From: Peptoniphilaceae bacterium
GTDB taxonomy: Bacteria; Bacillota; Clostridia; Tissierellales; Peptoniphilaceae
DNA: 5,814 nt
Assembly (NCBI GenBank): GCA_030152565.1
Contig: JASLJE010000028.1
Span: 1-5,814, forward strand
Direction: 5' to 3'
Shown: positions 4,727-5,814 of the stretch, piece by piece
Layout of the letters: each line of letters opens with the position of its first letter
How positions within the stretch are numbered: position 1 is the stretch's first letter
Program-made: the position numbers and the translations under genes
The notes under the pieces: model-generated
What the model saw: only the letters and a program-made list of their open reading frames with translations
What the model was told of the DNA's origin: nothing
The model's database searches: none

Positions 4727-5814
4727 ATGAAAAAATATAGTTTTGAAACCTATCATTCCAGAAAAGATACAGGTTCTATCAAGTGGAATATGATGTATAA
4801 GAAAAAGCCAGATGTAGCTGAGGATGTTGTGCCTATGACTGTGGCTGACATGGATTTTCTATGTTGTAAAAAAATAAGAGAAGGTCTATCTGATTTTGTT
4901 GAAAATGAAATCTTTGGCTATTCTGTACCTACTAGAAGCTACTATGAGGCAGTTATAAACTTCTATAAAAGAGAATATGACCTAGGTTTGGAAAAGGACT
5001 GGTTTGTAACCTCGCCAGGTATTGTTACAGCCCTCTTTACAGCTGTGAGGGCCTTGACTGAAAAAGAGGATGGAATCATAGTTTTAACTCCCATCTACCC
5101 ACCTTTTTACAGGGCCATAGAAAATCAAGGAAGAAGGGTGGAGGCCTGTCCCCTAATAAATGAAAACAACCATTATGAGATAGACTTTGATCTTTTTGAA
5201 GACTTGGCCAAGAAAAAATCAACAAAGATGTTTATGCTTTGTTCTCCCCACAATCCAGGTGGTAGGGTTTGGACTAGAGAGGAGCTGGAAAAAATAGATA
5301 GGATATGTGAAGAAAATAATCTTATAGTTGTATCAGATGAAATCCACTGTGATATTGTAATGAAGGATAATGTTCACACTCCCTATTTTAAAGTATCAGA
5401 CCATGCCAGATCCACATCTGTTATGGCTACATCAGCATCCAAGTCCTTTAACATAGCAGGCCTAAAAAACTCCAATATCTTTATAGCTGATGAAAAGATG
5501 AGAGAAGATTTTTCTAAAGAGATGGAAAATGTAGGTTTACACGGTACCAATGCTCTAGGGCTTAAGGCGACAGAGCTTGCCTATGACAACTCAGACCAGT
5601 GGTTAAACAAGATGAAGGAAGTCATAGGTAGAAATCAAAAATTAGTTGAAGACTTCTTTGACAAACACGAGGATTACTTTATCCTAATGCCAGCTGAAAG
5701 TACCTTTTTAGCCTGGGTAGACTATAGAAAGACTGGTATGGATGAAGATGAATTTATGGCATTTCTAGAAGAAGAGGCTGAGTTTTTTGTAAATCCTGGA
5801 TCCATGTTTGGAGA
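4727..5814 (+). CDS. MalY/PatB-type PLP-dependent C-S lyase / aminotransferase (3' end outside window)
   Basis: This is a fold-type I PLP enzyme of aminotransferase class I/II, with 362 complete codons visible. Relatives split cystathionine or cysteine conjugates (C-S beta-lyase activity, giving homocysteine or a thiol plus pyruvate and ammonia) in the cytosol; the substrate cannot be fixed here. Motifs in order are the N-terminal PMTVADMDF (36-44), GYSVPTRSYY (64-73), the PLP-stacking Tyr124 in TPIYPPFY, CSPHNPGGRVW (172-182) with Asn176, VSDEIHCDI (202-210) with Asp204 for the pyridine nitrogen, and SASKSFNIAGLKNSN (236-250) with Schiff-base Lys239. The sequence breaks off in NPGSMFG, which in relatives lies about 30-40 residues before the end of a roughly 390-400-residue protein. 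The start is clear: AAAGGAGG (4715-4722), four bases, then ATG. A terminator lies just upstream, so it appears to be outside the isoprenoid/MreB operon or fed by read-through. Confidence 0.93.
   Translation, partial: MKKYSFETYHSRKDTGSIKWNMMYKKKPDVAEDVVPMTVADMDFLCCKKIREGLSDFVENEIFGYSVPTRSYYEAVINFYKREYDLGLEKDWFVTSPGIVTALFTAVRALTEKEDGIIVLTPIYPPFYRAIENQGRRVEACPLINENNHYEIDFDLFEDLAKKKSTKMFMLCSPHNPGGRVWTREELEKIDRICEENNLIVVSDEIHCDIVMKDNVHTPYFKVSDHARSTSVMATSASKSFNIAGLKNSNIFIADEKMREDFSKEMENVGLHGTNALGLKATELAYDNSDQWLNKMKEVIGRNQKLVEDFFDKHEDYFILMPAESTFLAWVDYRKTGMDEDEFMAFLEEEAEFFVNPGSMFG

Overview
The window looks like ordinary chromosomal DNA from a low-GC Gram-positive anaerobe. Evidence is the A+T-rich sequence, heavy use of AGA/AGG and ATA codons, strong AGGAGG-type ribosome binding sites, hairpin-plus-T-run terminators, and the MEP isoprenoid enzymes IspD and IspF. 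The protein style recalls the Tissierellia/Peptoniphilaceae (Anaerococcus- or Peptoniphilus-like). That placement is an inference from gene style, not a computed match.

Layout from left to right. (1) Positions 2-361 hold the C-terminal 119 residues of a forward gene that keeps the zinc-binding signature of the bacterial zinc-dependent phospholipase C family. (2) Positions 362-504 are a gene-free, purine-rich spacer with a short 12-bp tandem repeat, ending in a 13-bp perfect hairpin that can terminate transcription from both sides. (3) Positions 521-1171 on the reverse strand encode a HAD-superfamily phosphatase whose last codons form half of that hairpin. (4) Positions 1172-1288 are a divergent control region with one promoter candidate on each strand. 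(5) Positions 1289-4682 form a tight forward operon: an AI-2E-family membrane protein, ispD, ispF and an MreB/Mbl-type actin homologue, with junctions of a few bases or overlapping, closed by a strong intrinsic terminator. (6) From 4727 to the right edge runs a MalY/PatB-type PLP-dependent C-S lyase/aminotransferase, cut off by the window end about 30-40 residues before its expected C-terminus.

The operon has a plausible theme. IspD and IspF catalyse consecutive-pathway steps (third and fifth) of the MEP route that supplies isoprenoids such as the undecaprenyl carrier for cell-wall synthesis, and MreB-type filaments position cell-wall synthesis. The membrane protein's substrate is unknown. 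The window contains no CRISPR array, insertion sequence, tRNA, rRNA, toxin-antitoxin or phage signal that I can see, and I do not find a convincing undescribed system. The most useful second-look points are the metal-site signature in the left-edge fragment, the isoprenoid/MreB gene grouping, and the terminator squeezed 16 bases ahead of the C-S lyase gene.
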